Position numbers and translations under genes: made by a program. A stretch of DNA of 64,000 nucleotides from Pseudoalteromonas sp. R3 (GTDB lineage: Bacteria > Pseudomonadota > Gammaproteobacteria > Enterobacterales > Alteromonadaceae). The notes beneath the pieces are model-generated. The model saw nothing but the letters and a program-made list of their open reading frames with translations. It was not told the origin of the DNA and did not search any database. The DNA is taken from NCBI RefSeq assembly GCF_004014715.1, contig NZ_CP034835.1:2666001-2730000 (forward strand), read 5' to 3'. This document shows positions 9,211-19,174 of the stretch, one piece after another; the first letter of the stretch is position 1; every line of letters starts with the position of its first letter.

Positions 9211-10078
9211 AGTGGAGCCCTGTCATCGTCAAAATATCACGCTGTGCAGACAAGCGTAGTTCAACGTCACACTGAGCGGGTAAAGTCTGGATCCCCCACT
9301 GAGTCAGACGCTGGAAAAACTGTACAAAATGCGTAATTTCCTGTTGTGACATACGCCGTGACTGCGCTCCCGACAAGCGCAGTTTTTGTTCTTGCTCAAG
9401 GCGCCAGCGAGCAACATGTGAAAAGTCCCCGGCATTGAGAAATATGAGTTTATCAAGCTGTGCAAACAAGGGCTGGTAATCTGCTTTGAGAAAGCGGTTC
9501 ACTGAATGCCTATACCTGCCATCAGGATCCTGTTCCTGCTCCAACTGATTAATCGGGCAGGTCAGGCTTTGTTCCGGCTGCTCTTTTATGCCCAAACACC
9601 AGCCTTCAAAAATCAGCACATCCAGGCTATTGCAGTGTTGCCATTGCGCAGACGAAAACGGCTCGTCCATAGATTTATCAAATCTAGGTAATATCACACT
9701 CTGCTGACCCCTAAATCGCGCCAGCACCTCCGCGGCCAGGGTGGTATCGTGCGTACCCGGTACACCTCGGGTCTGAAACAATGGGTGCATAGCACGAGCG
9801 CGCTTTGCCCGCTCAGCCCGGCTCAGGTAGAAATCGTCCAGTGACACACAATCAACACGCAACCCCTTTTGAACAAGCGCTGCTTTCAAATAACCAGCCA
9901 GTGTCGATTTGCCACTCCCCTGTGAGCCGCTTATACCCAGACACAAAGGTGAATTTTGCTCCGTTTGCTTCTGCAGCCACGCTGTAACAGGATCAAGTAA
10001 CTGAACATACTGCGTATCAAGGTTGTACGTCTCACAAAACTGGCGTTGCCAGGGTTCCATCAAAAAAGACTCTGCCAT
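9209..10078 (-). CDS. P-loop kinase, D-glycerate 3-kinase-like
   Basis: A 289-residue kinase with Walker A GISGSQGSGKST near residue 48 and the substrate-region signature VSLDDFYLSRAERAKRA, then HPLFQTRGVPGTHD. This pattern is that of the phosphoribulokinase/uridine kinase-like group that includes plant-type D-glycerate 3-kinase and yeast Tda10. Phosphorylation of glycerate is therefore likely but not proven. It starts 10 bp after the response regulator stop, so it appears to be the third gene of the kinase/regulator operon. Its stop codon lies in the end of the MITE-like repeat, so the last residues may have been altered by that insertion. Confidence 0.72.
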   Translation of the reverse strand: MAESFLMEPWQRQFCETYNLDTQYVQLLDPVTAWLQKQTEQNSPLCLGISGSQGSGKSTLAGYLKAALVQKGLRVDCVSLDDFYLSRAERAKRARAMHPLFQTRGVPGTHDTTLAAEVLARFRGQQSVILPRFDKSMDEPFSSAQWQHCNSLDVLIFEGWCLGIKEQPEQSLTCPINQLEQEQDPDGRYRHSVNRFLKADYQPLFAQLDKLIFLNAGDFSHVARWRLEQEQKLRLSGAQSRRMSQQEITHFVQFFQRLTQWGIQTLPAQCDVELRLSAQRDILTMTGLH

Positions 10079-10088
10079 ATCGGTCGGG

Positions 10089-10757
10089 CTAGATGTTCAG
10101 CTCATACTTATAGCCAGCCCCATATATGGAGTGAATGAATTCGCTGTCCGGTGAAAGTTGAGAAAGCTTCTTACGAATTTTTTTAATATGGCTATCAATC
10201 GTACGATCGCTAACAATCCGATCATCGTCATAGATACAGTCCATCAATCTGGAGCGATTGTAAATGCGCCCTGGATGTGCGACTAAGGTTTTCAGTAAAA
10301 CAAATTCCACCTGAGTGAGTTCTACAGAGCTGTTCTGATAGGTGACAAAGAGTGTATTTTCATCCAGTACCAGTTGCTCTGTCTGGAGGGGGGTTGCTCC
10401 TACGCGACGCAAAATAGCTTTTACCCGCGCCACCACTTCACGAGGGCTGTAAGGTTTGCAAACATAATCGTCCGCCCCCACTTCTAACCCTAGTAGCCGG
10501 TCAATTTCTTCCACCTTGGCAGTCGTCATAATAATGGGCACCATAGAGTGTCGCCTAACCTCACGACAAATTACGATACCATCAACATTAGGTAACATCA
10601 GATCGAGTAAAATTATATCTGGGTTAAAGGTGTTAACGGCGTTCAGAGCCTCGGCGCCATCATGAACCATCTGCAACTCATAGCCTGCCTGAGTGACATA
10701 TTTACCTAAAATGGTCGCAAGCTTTATTTCGTCTTCAATGATTAATACTTTTTGCAT
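10089..10757 (-). CDS. OmpR/PhoB-family response regulator
   Basis: A 222-residue two-domain regulator. The receiver shows the acidic pair (IIEDE), the phospho-acceptor Asp in IILLDLMLPNVDG, the Thr in MTTAK and the Lys in VCKPYSP. The C-terminal winged helix includes ELTQVEFVLLKTLVAHPGRIYNR cut here to VEFVLLKTL, then DRTIDSHIKKIRKKL. It resembles BaeR-type regulators. It is translated 73 bp after its cognate sensor kinase gene and is followed at once by the kinase gene. Confidence 0.9.
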   Translation of the reverse strand: MQKVLIIEDEIKLATILGKYVTQAGYELQMVHDGAEALNAVNTFNPDIILLDLMLPNVDGIVICREVRRHSMVPIIMTTAKVEEIDRLLGLEVGADDYVCKPYSPREVVARVKAILRRVGATPLQTEQLVLDENTLFVTYQNSSVELTQVEFVLLKTLVAHPGRIYNRSRLMDCIYDDDRIVSDRTIDSHIKKIRKKLSQLSPDSEFIHSIYGAGYKYELNI

Positions 10758-10830
10758 TTTCAGCGTTCACTTTCACCTTGGGTCTTCTACTTCCCAAAAT
10801 TAAGTGAAATGGCTTGAATTTACAACCCTT

Positions 10831-12441
10831 TTAGGAAAAGCGCATTACCACAGCCAGGCCACCAAGTTGACTTTGCTGCGCCGAAATAGTGCCGTTATGA
10901 GCCTGAACTATACTGGTACAAATCGCCAGCCCAAGGCCCGAGCCACCAGAAACACGATCTCTGGCCTGTTTGACGCGATAGAGACGGTCAAACAGCTTAT
11001 CTAACAACTCAGGTTCTACTCCCGGCGAGCTGTCCTGCCAAACAATCTCGGTTTGATCTCCCAGCTTCTTAATCGTCACCCGGATTTGGCCGGGACTGTG
11101 TTCCGTTGAATCGGTGTAACGCAATGTATTTTGCATTAAGTTACTGAATAATTGAGTCATGCGTCTGTCATCGCAGTCCATCAACAAAGTTTTATCTCCG
11201 TCCAGCTGCCACTCAAAGTGCTGATTCGTCAACTGAGCCTGATGATTACCGAATGTTTGTTCAACAATTTCACCCAAACAATTTGGTGACATCTCATAGC
11301 TTAGTGATCCTCTGTCCGACATAGATAACTGATGCAAATCATCAACCAGCTGAGTCAAACGGCTGATCTCCTCATGTAGAGAGTGAAGCTGCTCAGGGTT
11401 AGTTTCAATGACCCCATCAATCATCCCCTCCAGTTCAGCTTTAAACACAGCAATTGGTGTACGCAGCTCGTGAGAAATATCGGCAATCCATTGCTGCCTT
11501 GCTTGCTGGTTTTCTCGCAAGGTTTCTGACAAAGTGTTGAGGTCTCTTGCCAGCATACCTAATTCGTCGTTACTGTCAGCATTGAGGTTGCTCTGATAGT
11601 CACCTCTTGCCAGGCTTTGCGCCGCACGACGCAGCGCAAGTACAGGCGCAACCAGAAAATGACTAAATGGTATCGCCAGTAAGCTCGACGCTATCAGTGC
11701 CACGATGGCGATATACATAAACCAATTTTTTTGTCGTTCAGCAAACAAGCTGTCAAAACGGTTACTCATCACCAGGCCATCTTCCAGGCCTACATACCCA
11801 AGTAAAGGTGACGAAGGAGAATCGGACTGATGAACAGGCACCCATAAAGTCGTTCTGGTCGTCGTCAGTGAACCTATTACCTGCTCACCGGCCGCATTCT
11901 TATATACCAAACGGCCACTACCATTGTCTCCGTGCCCTCTGGGTGGCCTGCGTTTTTTCGGAGGATACGCCCCTCGCTCCCCTCTTAGTGGGCGCTCAGC
12001 ACCGGGTTGCGGACGTCTGTCAGATTGATACTGTGTCTGAGGGCGATGCTCATCACCCCTTTCCAAACCTATACTCTCCTCTGTCGAGCCTCTGTCAGCA
12101 TGCTCTGGTCGTCTATGAGGCCGCTGCATAGCAGGGCTGTCGTAACTGTCATAAGAGGGGGTTGCACTGGCTGAGGTCGCGGTTACAGAATTCCCGCGCA
12201 CTTCTTGTACCAGCTGATGCCAGGCCGGATGACGGTGAAATACCCATTCCTCACCGTAACGGTCGTAATTTTTTCGAATAGTCGGCATCAACGCAACCAG
12301 TCGTGCACGGCTATTTTGTTGAATATAGTCGCGAAAACTTCTTTCAAACGCAGCCTGGTTGGCAAAGTAAATCGCCATGATCAATACGGTGTTGACCAAC
12401 AGCAAAATAGCCAGCAGCTTGTGCCGTATTGTCAATTTCAT
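10831..12441 (-). CDS. Membrane sensor histidine kinase with Arg/Pro-rich periplasmic insert
   Basis: About 536 residues. There are two membrane helices (LLAILLLVNTVLIMAIYFA and MYIAIVALIASSLLAIPFSH), a HAMP domain, the H-box ISHELRTPIAVFKAE with the phospho-histidine, and HATPase motifs (LFDRLYRVKQARDR, GSGLGLAIC). The periplasmic part holds a low-complexity stretch rich in R, P, G, E and D (for example HRRPEHADRG, KKRRPPRGHGDNG), not typical of the BaeS family. It could be a disordered ligand- or metal-sensing loop. Start ATG at 12441 is chosen over an upstream start at 12471 because it places the charged n-region directly before the first helix. Confidence 0.9.
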   Translation of the reverse strand: MKLTIRHKLLAILLLVNTVLIMAIYFANQAAFERSFRDYIQQNSRARLVALMPTIRKNYDRYGEEWVFHRHPAWHQLVQEVRGNSVTATSASATPSYDSYDSPAMQRPHRRPEHADRGSTEESIGLERGDEHRPQTQYQSDRRPQPGAERPLRGERGAYPPKKRRPPRGHGDNGSGRLVYKNAAGEQVIGSLTTTRTTLWVPVHQSDSPSSPLLGYVGLEDGLVMSNRFDSLFAERQKNWFMYIAIVALIASSLLAIPFSHFLVAPVLALRRAAQSLARGDYQSNLNADSNDELGMLARDLNTLSETLRENQQARQQWIADISHELRTPIAVFKAELEGMIDGVIETNPEQLHSLHEEISRLTQLVDDLHQLSMSDRGSLSYEMSPNCLGEIVEQTFGNHQAQLTNQHFEWQLDGDKTLLMDCDDRRMTQLFSNLMQNTLRYTDSTEHSPGQIRVTIKKLGDQTEIVWQDSSPGVEPELLDKLFDRLYRVKQARDRVSGGSGLGLAICTSIVQAHNGTISAQQSQLGGLAVVMRFS

Positions 12442-12546
12442 GGTGTGATTACCCCTGTGAGCAGACTTCAAAACTTGTAAGACCAGATGCTAATCAGTAT
12501 GTAAGGTCAATGTGCAAATAGTGTGGAAGTGGAGACAAAATTTACC

Positions 12547-12577
12547 AAAGCAGGAACACGCCTGTGCGTCTGCTTTG
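12547..12577. terminator. Hairpin after the PilZ gene
   Basis: Arms CAAAGCAG and CTGCTTTG enclose an inner stem ACGC-ctgt-GCGT. It lies between the PilZ stop and the sensor kinase start. A T-run is weak, so termination is only probable. Confidence 0.45.
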
Positions 12578-12632
12578 TATAAGTGGTCCGTCACATGCAA
12601 CACGGACCGATAGTTGAACTAAATCAGGGGAA

Positions 12633-12926
12633 CTAATTAAACTGCACAATCTCGAGACCAAGCATATAACCTTCACCTTCGGTGTTGCTGCCGCAGCGGA
12701 TGACTTTGACATGGGCATTAAGAGGAGGAATAGACCCACCATGACTATCGATAAACACATCTAACATTTCGTTGATTTCAATTGGCTCCTCAACGATTAC
12801 CGACAAACCAGTAGCACTCAAGTCGTGGCAAGTACCTTGCAGTTTATGACCCGTAGACAAGACAGTTAATTGTGCCTGGGTATTGACCATCATGCGCATA
12901 AAGCGCCGTTTATCCTCATGTATCAT
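12633..12926 (-). CDS. PilZ domain protein
   Basis: About 97 residues with the PilZ pattern: DKRRFMRMMVN near the start (an RxxxR c-di-GMP motif), HDLSATGLSV (the D/NxSxxG motif) and EIVQFN at the end. Both c-di-GMP-binding motifs are present, so nucleotide binding is likely. GGAG stands six bases before ATG at 12926; the longer frame starts at a GTG (12938). It follows the lone receiver gene by 42 bp, so the two may act together in cyclic-di-GMP or chemotaxis-like signalling. A hairpin lies after it at about 12547-12577. Confidence 0.8.
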   Translation of the reverse strand: MIHEDKRRFMRMMVNTQAQLTVLSTGHKLQGTCHDLSATGLSVIVEEPIEINEMLDVFIDSHGGSIPPLNAHVKVIRCGSNTEGEGYMLGLEIVQFN

Positions 12927-12968
12927 GGCATGCTCCACTCATTATTATCATTGCTTGCCTGCAAAAAA

Positions 12969-13346
12969 TTACTTGGGAATAATTTGCACCATATTCTTTA
13001 TTTTTTCCGACAAAGATTGCATTGAAAAGGGTTTTACGACGTAAGCATCGCAGCCCGCATCAAAACCAGCCTGCTTCTCCTGTTCCGACTCCAAACCCGA
13101 TACCATCAATACGGGAATGTCTCGCGTTTCAGGCGTGTTTTTCAGCATTCGACACGTATCGTAACCATCCAGCCCAGGCATGCAAACATCGAGCAATATC
13201 ACGTCCGGTGGATCGGCAATCGCATTAGACAGACAGCTCTTACCAGATTCAGCGTAGCTGAATTTAAATGCGTCCGACAAAGCCATAGAGAGCATTTCAA
13301 AATTGAAATACTCATCATCAACCACTAAAACATGCGGCGTTTTCAT
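12969..13346 (-). CDS. Stand-alone response regulator receiver
   Basis: About 125 residues making a single receiver domain: VLVVDDEYFNFEM, the phospho-acceptor Asp in VILLDVCMPGLDG, Ser in MVSGLES and Lys in YVVKPFS. There is no output domain, so it works like CheY-type regulators through a partner. Start ATG at 13346 has GGGGAG four bases before it; longer frames begin at TTG 13397 or ATG 13367. The PilZ gene follows closely. Confidence 0.85.
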   Translation of the reverse strand: MKTPHVLVVDDEYFNFEMLSMALSDAFKFSYAESGKSCLSNAIADPPDVILLDVCMPGLDGYDTCRMLKNTPETRDIPVLMVSGLESEQEKQAGFDAGCDAYVVKPFSMQSLSEKIKNMVQIIPK

Positions 13347-13454
13347 CCTGCTCCCCTGTGTGGACATAGTCAATGCCGCTTCCTTTTCACAATCCAAAAA
13401 TAGTTTCCTCTTAATAAGGTAATTGCCCTAATGCAAATTGCAAGTCAAAACACA

Positions 13455-16400
13455 CTATTCGATCTCATTTAGCGCATTAGTGATCCGCTTTGCTGAAATC
13501 GGATAAGGTGTGCCTAGTGTTTGAGCAAATAAAGACACCCGAAGTTCCTGCTGCATCCAAAAAACTTCATCGAGGGCCTCTGGCATTGGCAGCCCTTTTG
13601 GCTGCTTATTACACTTATCTGTGTATGCAGTTGCTACTTTTTCGAGTTCCAGCACACACAAACGGTCACGATTTGGATCGACCGGCAACTTCTCAAGACG
13701 TTTTTCAATCGCTTTCATATAACGCAATAGATCAGACAACTTGTGTGCACCATGCTGGCTAACAAAGCCTTTAAAGATCAGACTCTCTAACTGAGACTTG
13801 ATATCTCCGTGCGCGGTGATCATGGTTAAATCAACCCGCCCTTTCATGCGCTTGTTAATGCCATGCGCAATACTTAGCACCTGCTCAACCGCCGACGCAA
13901 TATCTACCACTTTGTCTCCCAGTTCAGCCCGGACATATTCTTTGGCTTTTTCAAAATCCTGCTCAGAGCGGATCGCGGTGTAATCTCCCAGTAAGGCATC
14001 GATCCCCGCTGCGGTACAATCGTCGATCAGGTCGTTAATTTTACCAAACGGATTAAAATACAGCCCCAGCTTGGCTTTATTCGGCAAATGCTGCTGTAAA
14101 TATTTCACCGGTGAGGGCACGTTCAGCATCACCAGTCGACGTAAACCGAGGCGGTGGGCCTGTTGTGCCTTGAGCGGATGATCAAATAAACTGATTGAGG
14201 TGCTTTGCTTGTTGTCTACCAGCGCCGGAAACGCCTTGATCTCATAACCGCCCTGTTTTTTGGTGTATTCCTCAGGCAGGTCACCAAACGACCACTGCGT
14301 CAGCCCGTCCTGCTCTATGCCCTCTTCGGCCACCTTTGATAGCGTTTGAGTGACCTTGCCTTGTAATTTGGCTTTGAGTGCATCCAGGTCATAGCCATGC
14401 GCAATCACCTTATTGTGTTCATCCAGTACCTGAAACTGCATTTTTAAGTGCGATTCCAGTGCCCCGAGATCGAACGCCTCAGCATCAACTTTAACGCCCG
14501 TCATACGTAATAAGCGATTGGCCAGGGCTTCAAGAAAACCGCCCTGCATCGGCTCTATGGCAGCGAGTACCGCATCGGCATAGTTGGGCGCCGGGACAAA
14601 GTTGCGTCGCAGACTTTTTGGCAGGCTCTTGATCAAAGAGCAGATCAATTCATGGCGCAGTGCCGGAATATGCCAGTCAAACCCCTCATTAGCCACCTGG
14701 TTAAGCAGTGGTAAGGGGATGTTCACCATCACGCCGTCAACGGGCTGACCGGGCTCAAAATGATAGCTCAATGGCAACATCAGATTGCCCTGCTGCCACA
14801 CGTCTGGATAATCCAGCGCCGTAATGTGTGACGCTTCGTGCTGCATCAGAGCGTCTCTGTCCATATGCAAAAAGCGTTTGTCAGTTTTTTTCTTCTCTTT
14901 CCACCAGTGGTTGAACGCAGCCCGATTATTGACATCGGCCGGGATCCGCTGCTCGTAAAACGCCTGCATCATATGCTCATCGACCAGAATATCCCGGCGA
15001 CGCGCTTTGTTTTCCAGATCCTGAATATCTTCAATCAGGGCCTGATTATGCTTTAAAAAGGCCTCATTTTGACCCAGTTGCTGGGCAACCAGCGCTTCTT
15101 TAATAAACAGTTCACGACACAGCGCCGGTTCAATCTGGCTGTAAACCGTACGCTTTTTGCCAACTATGATGAGGCCATACAGGGTTTGCTGTTCAAAGGC
15201 GATGACACAGCCCTGCTTCTTTTCCCAATGCGGTTCACTGTAGCTGCGCTTAACCAGATGCTCCGCCAGCGGGGCAACCCAGTTAACATCAATTCTGGCA
15301 TTAATGCGGGCATAGAGCTTACTGGTTTCTACCAGTTCGGCCGCCATCACCCACTTGGGACTTTTCTTAAACAGGCCAGAGCCCGGGAAAATATGGAACT
15401 GGCTGTTGCGCGCCCCTTTGTAGAATTTTTTCTCGTCTTTTTGACCTATGTGGCTCAGCATGCCGCTGAGCAGCGCCTGGTGAATGGCTTCGAAGCTGGC
15501 GTCGTTACCTGAGGCTTTGAGGCCCATTTCGGTGCACACTGTGGTGAGCTGATAAACAATATCCTGCCACTCTCTGACCCGCATATAGGCTAAAAAGTCT
15601 TTCTGACATTGCTTTCTGAACTGACTGCGACTGAGCGCTTCCTGCTGCTCTTCCAGATACTGCCAGAGGTTTAAAAACGCCATAAAATCCGAGTCCGGAT
15701 CTTCAAATCGACCATGCTTTTCGTCGGCTGCGCCACGCTTTTCCTGCGGTCTTTCTCTGGGATCCTGAATCGACAGTACCGCAGCGATAATGATCACCTC
15801 ACGCAATGCCCCCAAAGGCGCTGCGGCCAGTACCATACGAGCCAGGCGCGGATCTATGGGTAAGCGGCTGAGCTTACGACCGGTCTGGGTTAGTGTCGTT
15901 TGCTCGCGCCTGGCGGCAGGTTTAACCGCGCCAAGCTCTTCAAGCAAGGTGACACCATCTGTGATATTGCGATTATCGGGAGCTTGTACAAATGGAAAAC
16001 GCTTGATATCACCCAGGCCCAGCGCCAGCATTTGCAAAATAACCGATGCCAGGTTGGTACGCAGAATTTCCGGATCGGTAAATTCCGGACGACCCAGGAA
16101 ATCTTCCTCCGAATACAAGCGGATACAGACACCCGCAGCGACCCGGCCACAGCGTCCCATACGCTGGTTAGCACTAGCCTGAGAGACAGCTTCAATAGGC
16201 AATCGCTGCACCTTAGTGCGATAACTGTAGCGGCTGATCCGCGCCGTGCCCGGGTCAATTACATAGCGGATCCCAGGTACCGTCAGTGAGGTTTCGGCCA
16301 CGTTGGTTGACAATACAATACGACGGTGGCTGTGTGCGGCAAAAATGCGATTTTGCTCGGCATTCGACAAACGGGCATACAAAGGCAGGATCTCAACCCC

Positions 16401-17339
16401 TTTGAGGTTACGCTTACTCAGCGCATCCGCCGTATCGCGAATTTCCCGCTCGCCATTCATAAAGATCAGGATGTCTCCGGGGCCTTCTGCACACAGCTCG
16501 TCTACGGCATCGAAGATCCCCTGTAGCTGGTCGTTTTCGGCTTCACTCTCATCCCCACTGGCATCAATCACTGGGCGATAGCGCACTTCTACCGGATAGG
16601 TGCGGCCCGATACCTCAATGATGGGCGCGTTATTAAAGTGCTTGGAAAAACGTTCCGGATCGATTGTCGCTGAGGTGATGATCACTTTGAGATCTGGGCG
16701 CTTAGGTAACAAATTTTTAAGATAGCCAAGGATAAAGTCGATATTCAGACTACGCTCGTGGGCTTCATCTATGATGATGGTATCGTACTGGTTCAGGTAT
16801 CTGTCTTGCTGGATCTCTGCCAGCAAGATACCGTCGGTCATTAATTTGATATAGCTCTTATCAGACACCTGATCGCTAAAACGGATCTTAAAGCCAACCT
16901 CCTGACCAAGCTCACAATTAAGCTCTTCGGCAATCCGGTTTGACACGCTGCGTGCGGCCAGACGTCGTGGCTGAGTGTGACCAATATAGCCATCAACACC
17001 ACGGCCCAGTTCCAGGCAGATCTTAGGTAGCTGAGTGGTTTTACCGGAGCCGGTTTCACCCGCGACTATTACCACCTGGTTCTCGGCAATGGCTTTTTTA
17101 ATGTCGTCTTTTTTCTGGCTAACCGGCAGCGACTCAGGATATTGCACCGCCGGCAGTTCAGCCAGGCGCTTCACTCTAAGCGTTTTACTGTGCTCTATGT
17201 CACGCGTTATCTGAGTAAGTACCTTTTGTTGTTTCGCTTCGTCTTTTATTTTTTTGACGCCCTGAAGACGTTTTTTAAAGAGAAACTGATCCTTTTTGAG
17301 GCAATCCGCTATGTTCGAATACAACGACTGCAAATCCAC
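13455..17339 (-). CDS. hrpA: ATP-dependent RNA helicase HrpA (DEAH box)
   Basis: About 1294 residues, matching the roughly 1300 of E. coli HrpA. Helicase motifs are I (GETGSGKTTQLP), II (DEAH in IIDEAHERS), III (TSATID) and VI (QRMGRCGRV), followed by the HA2/OB region and the long HrpA-specific C-terminal domain. HrpA unwinds RNA and resolves stalled or collided ribosomes. GTG at 17339 gives the expected N-terminus (VDLQSLYSNIADCL); the longest frame begins at TTG 17384. A GTCC-rich hairpin lies upstream at about 17402-17422. Confidence 0.95.
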   Translation of the reverse strand: MDLQSLYSNIADCLKKDQFLFKKRLQGVKKIKDEAKQQKVLTQITRDIEHSKTLRVKRLAELPAVQYPESLPVSQKKDDIKKAIAENQVVIVAGETGSGKTTQLPKICLELGRGVDGYIGHTQPRRLAARSVSNRIAEELNCELGQEVGFKIRFSDQVSDKSYIKLMTDGILLAEIQQDRYLNQYDTIIIDEAHERSLNIDFILGYLKNLLPKRPDLKVIITSATIDPERFSKHFNNAPIIEVSGRTYPVEVRYRPVIDASGDESEAENDQLQGIFDAVDELCAEGPGDILIFMNGEREIRDTADALSKRNLKGVEILPLYARLSNAEQNRIFAAHSHRRIVLSTNVAETSLTVPGIRYVIDPGTARISRYSYRTKVQRLPIEAVSQASANQRMGRCGRVAAGVCIRLYSEEDFLGRPEFTDPEILRTNLASVILQMLALGLGDIKRFPFVQAPDNRNITDGVTLLEELGAVKPAARREQTTLTQTGRKLSRLPIDPRLARMVLAAAPLGALREVIIIAAVLSIQDPRERPQEKRGAADEKHGRFEDPDSDFMAFLNLWQYLEEQQEALSRSQFRKQCQKDFLAYMRVREWQDIVYQLTTVCTEMGLKASGNDASFEAIHQALLSGMLSHIGQKDEKKFYKGARNSQFHIFPGSGLFKKSPKWVMAAELVETSKLYARINARIDVNWVAPLAEHLVKRSYSEPHWEKKQGCVIAFEQQTLYGLIIVGKKRTVYSQIEPALCRELFIKEALVAQQLGQNEAFLKHNQALIEDIQDLENKARRRDILVDEHMMQAFYEQRIPADVNNRAAFNHWWKEKKKTDKRFLHMDRDALMQHEASHITALDYPDVWQQGNLMLPLSYHFEPGQPVDGVMVNIPLPLLNQVANEGFDWHIPALRHELICSLIKSLPKSLRRNFVPAPNYADAVLAAIEPMQGGFLEALANRLLRMTGVKVDAEAFDLGALESHLKMQFQVLDEHNKVIAHGYDLDALKAKLQGKVTQTLSKVAEEGIEQDGLTQWSFGDLPEEYTKKQGGYEIKAFPALVDNKQSTSISLFDHPLKAQQAHRLGLRRLVMLNVPSPVKYLQQHLPNKAKLGLYFNPFGKINDLIDDCTAAGIDALLGDYTAIRSEQDFEKAKEYVRAELGDKVVDIASAVEQVLSIAHGINKRMKGRVDLTMITAHGDIKSQLESLIFKGFVSQHGAHKLSDLLRYMKAIEKRLEKLPVDPNRDRLCVLELEKVATAYTDKCNKQPKGLPMPEALDEVFWMQQELRVSLFAQTLGTPYPISAKRITNALNEIE

Positions 17340-17401
17340 TACACGACACCTTGTTACTGAGAAAATCGTCGCGTAGTCTAACAAAAAGCATGCAGTCAGC
17401 C

Positions 17402-17422
17402 CAGTCCCTTTGACAAGGACTG
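17402..17422. terminator. Hairpin between the CBS gene and hrpA
   Basis: CAGTCC-ctttgacaa-GGACTG forms a six-base stem about 110 bp after the CBS gene stop and before the hrpA start. It lacks a clear T-run. Confidence 0.35.
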
Positions 17423-17532
17423 CTACCTTAAAGATATTGTAGAATAGCTACCACACCGAATGGTGCCAAATATCGTCGACACCACCTTCATCAGGCATCG
17501 AAATATGCCCTCAGGAAAACGTGCATCAGAAC

Positions 17533-17961
17533 TCACACAAAGCGATGTCCCGATTCATAGGTATCGTGGAGGTGCTTATCAATGGCATAAAGTACGTGGG
17601 TACGACTAATCACCCCAACCAGTCGGCAGTCACTGTCACACACCGGATAGATTTTAGGTTTATCGGCGGTCATTCTGTCTGCCAGTTTTAGGATACTGTC
17701 GTCCGGGCTGACACACAAAGGCTCGGCATTCATCACGTCAGCTACTATGCTGTGAGATTCATTCTGATAAGTAGCTTCAAGCATAGTTCGGATACAGTCC
17801 TGCTCTGATAAAAAGCCCACTACACGCTGCATATCGTCGATCACGGGCCCTCCGGCCTGACCACTTTGCAGTAATTTTTCTACTGCCGACTCAATACGCA
17901 TGTCCGCTTTAAAGGTCACCGGACGATGATTAAGATAGTCTGCTACTTTGACAGATTGCAT
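17533..17961 (-). CDS. Tandem CBS domain protein
   Basis: A 142-residue protein that is essentially two CBS domains (residues about 8-62 and 76-132): VTFKADMRIESAVEKLLQ with GFLSEQDC, then CVSPDDSILKLADRM with GVISRTHVLYAI. Such pairs bind adenosine nucleotides and act as energy-sensing regulators, sometimes on partner proteins. No catalytic domain is attached. It is upstream of hrpA on the same strand. Confidence 0.85.
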   Translation of the reverse strand: MQSVKVADYLNHRPVTFKADMRIESAVEKLLQSGQAGGPVIDDMQRVVGFLSEQDCIRTMLEATYQNESHSIVADVMNAEPLCVSPDDSILKLADRMTADKPKIYPVCDSDCRLVGVISRTHVLYAIDKHLHDTYESGHRFV

Positions 17962-18048
17962 ATTTCATTCCCCTAAGAAAACACCAGCTTCATATTAAAT
18001 AGTAGCTGGCGTTACAAAAATTGCCTAAATTTGCAGACGTTAAGCAGA

Positions 18049-19098
18049 CTATTTAGAGGTGTCTTTGTCCTCAAAAATCCCCACATAGGTAGGCTGAGTG
18101 TTGGACTTGCTGGCCCGATACATGCCCTTGGTGTTAAATGGCATGCTGATGTTGCCCTTGGCATCTAAAATAATCACACCGCCGGTTCCGCCCGCGCGTA
18201 ACATCGGGCCAAAAATCACGTCCTGCCCGGCTTGCGTCACGGATTTGTCCTGATACTGTACCCGCGCGCAGATATCAGCGGCAACGTTATAGCGAATAAA
18301 GTACTCACCATGCCCAGTTGCTGACACCGCACAAGAATCATTGTCTGCAAAGGTCCCTGCGCCAATAATCGGCGAGTCACCAACACGCCCAAATCGTTTT
18401 GCTGTCATACCGCCGGTCGATGTGCCTGCGGCCAGGTTGCCCTGTTTGTCCAACGCAACGGCGCCCACTGTGCCCATTTTATATTGCTGCGGTAACTGTT
18501 GATGCTGTGCCTGATAGTCTTTGTTGCTCTGCTCAACTTGCTCCAGTTTCTTGCGTGCTTTTTGCCAGGCTTCATAACGATGCGGCGTGTCAAAATAGTC
18601 ATTGTTAACAAACGACATACCTTCACGCTTGGCAAACTCCTCGGCGCCTTCGCCACTGAGCATCACGTGCACCGATTTCTCCATGACCGCTCTTGCCAGC
18701 TCGATGGGATTTTTAACATGTTTAACACCGGCAACCGCGCCGGCCTGACGGTCTCGTCCATCCATGATCGACGCGTCCAGCTCATGCGCCCCTTCATAAG
18801 TATAAACCGCGCCTTTACCTGCATTAAAAAACGGAGAGTTTTCCAGTATTTTAATTGCCACAGTAATTGCATCCAGGCTTTCACCACCTTGCTCTAACAC
18901 GGCATAGCCCTGCTCAATGGCCGCTTTAAGCGTCTGTCTATAGGCTTTTTCCTGCTCGGGTGTAAAACGTGATTTTTCAATCGTACCGGCACCACCATGG
19001 ATAGCAATCGCGATGGGTGTCTCGGGTTGAGATGCACAAGTGGGATATGCTAAGCAGAGTGCAGCAAATAAGGATGAAGAAAATAGTAAACGGCGCAT
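18049..19098 (-). CDS. Isoaspartyl peptidase / plant-type L-asparaginase, exported
   Basis: A 349-residue Ntn hydrolase with a signal peptide (MRRLLFSSSLFAALCLAYPTCA). The precursor self-cleaves before Thr210 in MGTVGAVALD, the new N-terminal nucleophile, followed by GTSTGGMTAKRFGRVGDSP and GTFADN, both conserved. The alpha-subunit motif HGGAGTI is also present. Family members remove isoaspartyl dipeptides and hydrolyse asparagine; the signal peptide places this one in the periplasm. It appears to be a single-gene unit. Confidence 0.9.
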   Translation of the reverse strand: MRRLLFSSSLFAALCLAYPTCASQPETPIAIAIHGGAGTIEKSRFTPEQEKAYRQTLKAAIEQGYAVLEQGGESLDAITVAIKILENSPFFNAGKGAVYTYEGAHELDASIMDGRDRQAGAVAGVKHVKNPIELARAVMEKSVHVMLSGEGAEEFAKREGMSFVNNDYFDTPHRYEAWQKARKKLEQVEQSNKDYQAQHQQLPQQYKMGTVGAVALDKQGNLAAGTSTGGMTAKRFGRVGDSPIIGAGTFADNDSCAVSATGHGEYFIRYNVAADICARVQYQDKSVTQAGQDVIFGPMLRAGGTGGVIILDAKGNISMPFNTKGMYRASKSNTQPTYVGIFEDKDTSK

Positions 19099-19174
19099 GT
19101 ACAGTTCCTGTTGTTATTTTATTGTGGAACCAAGTTGCCGGATTTAAATTTCGGATACAAAAAAAAGCGATAAA

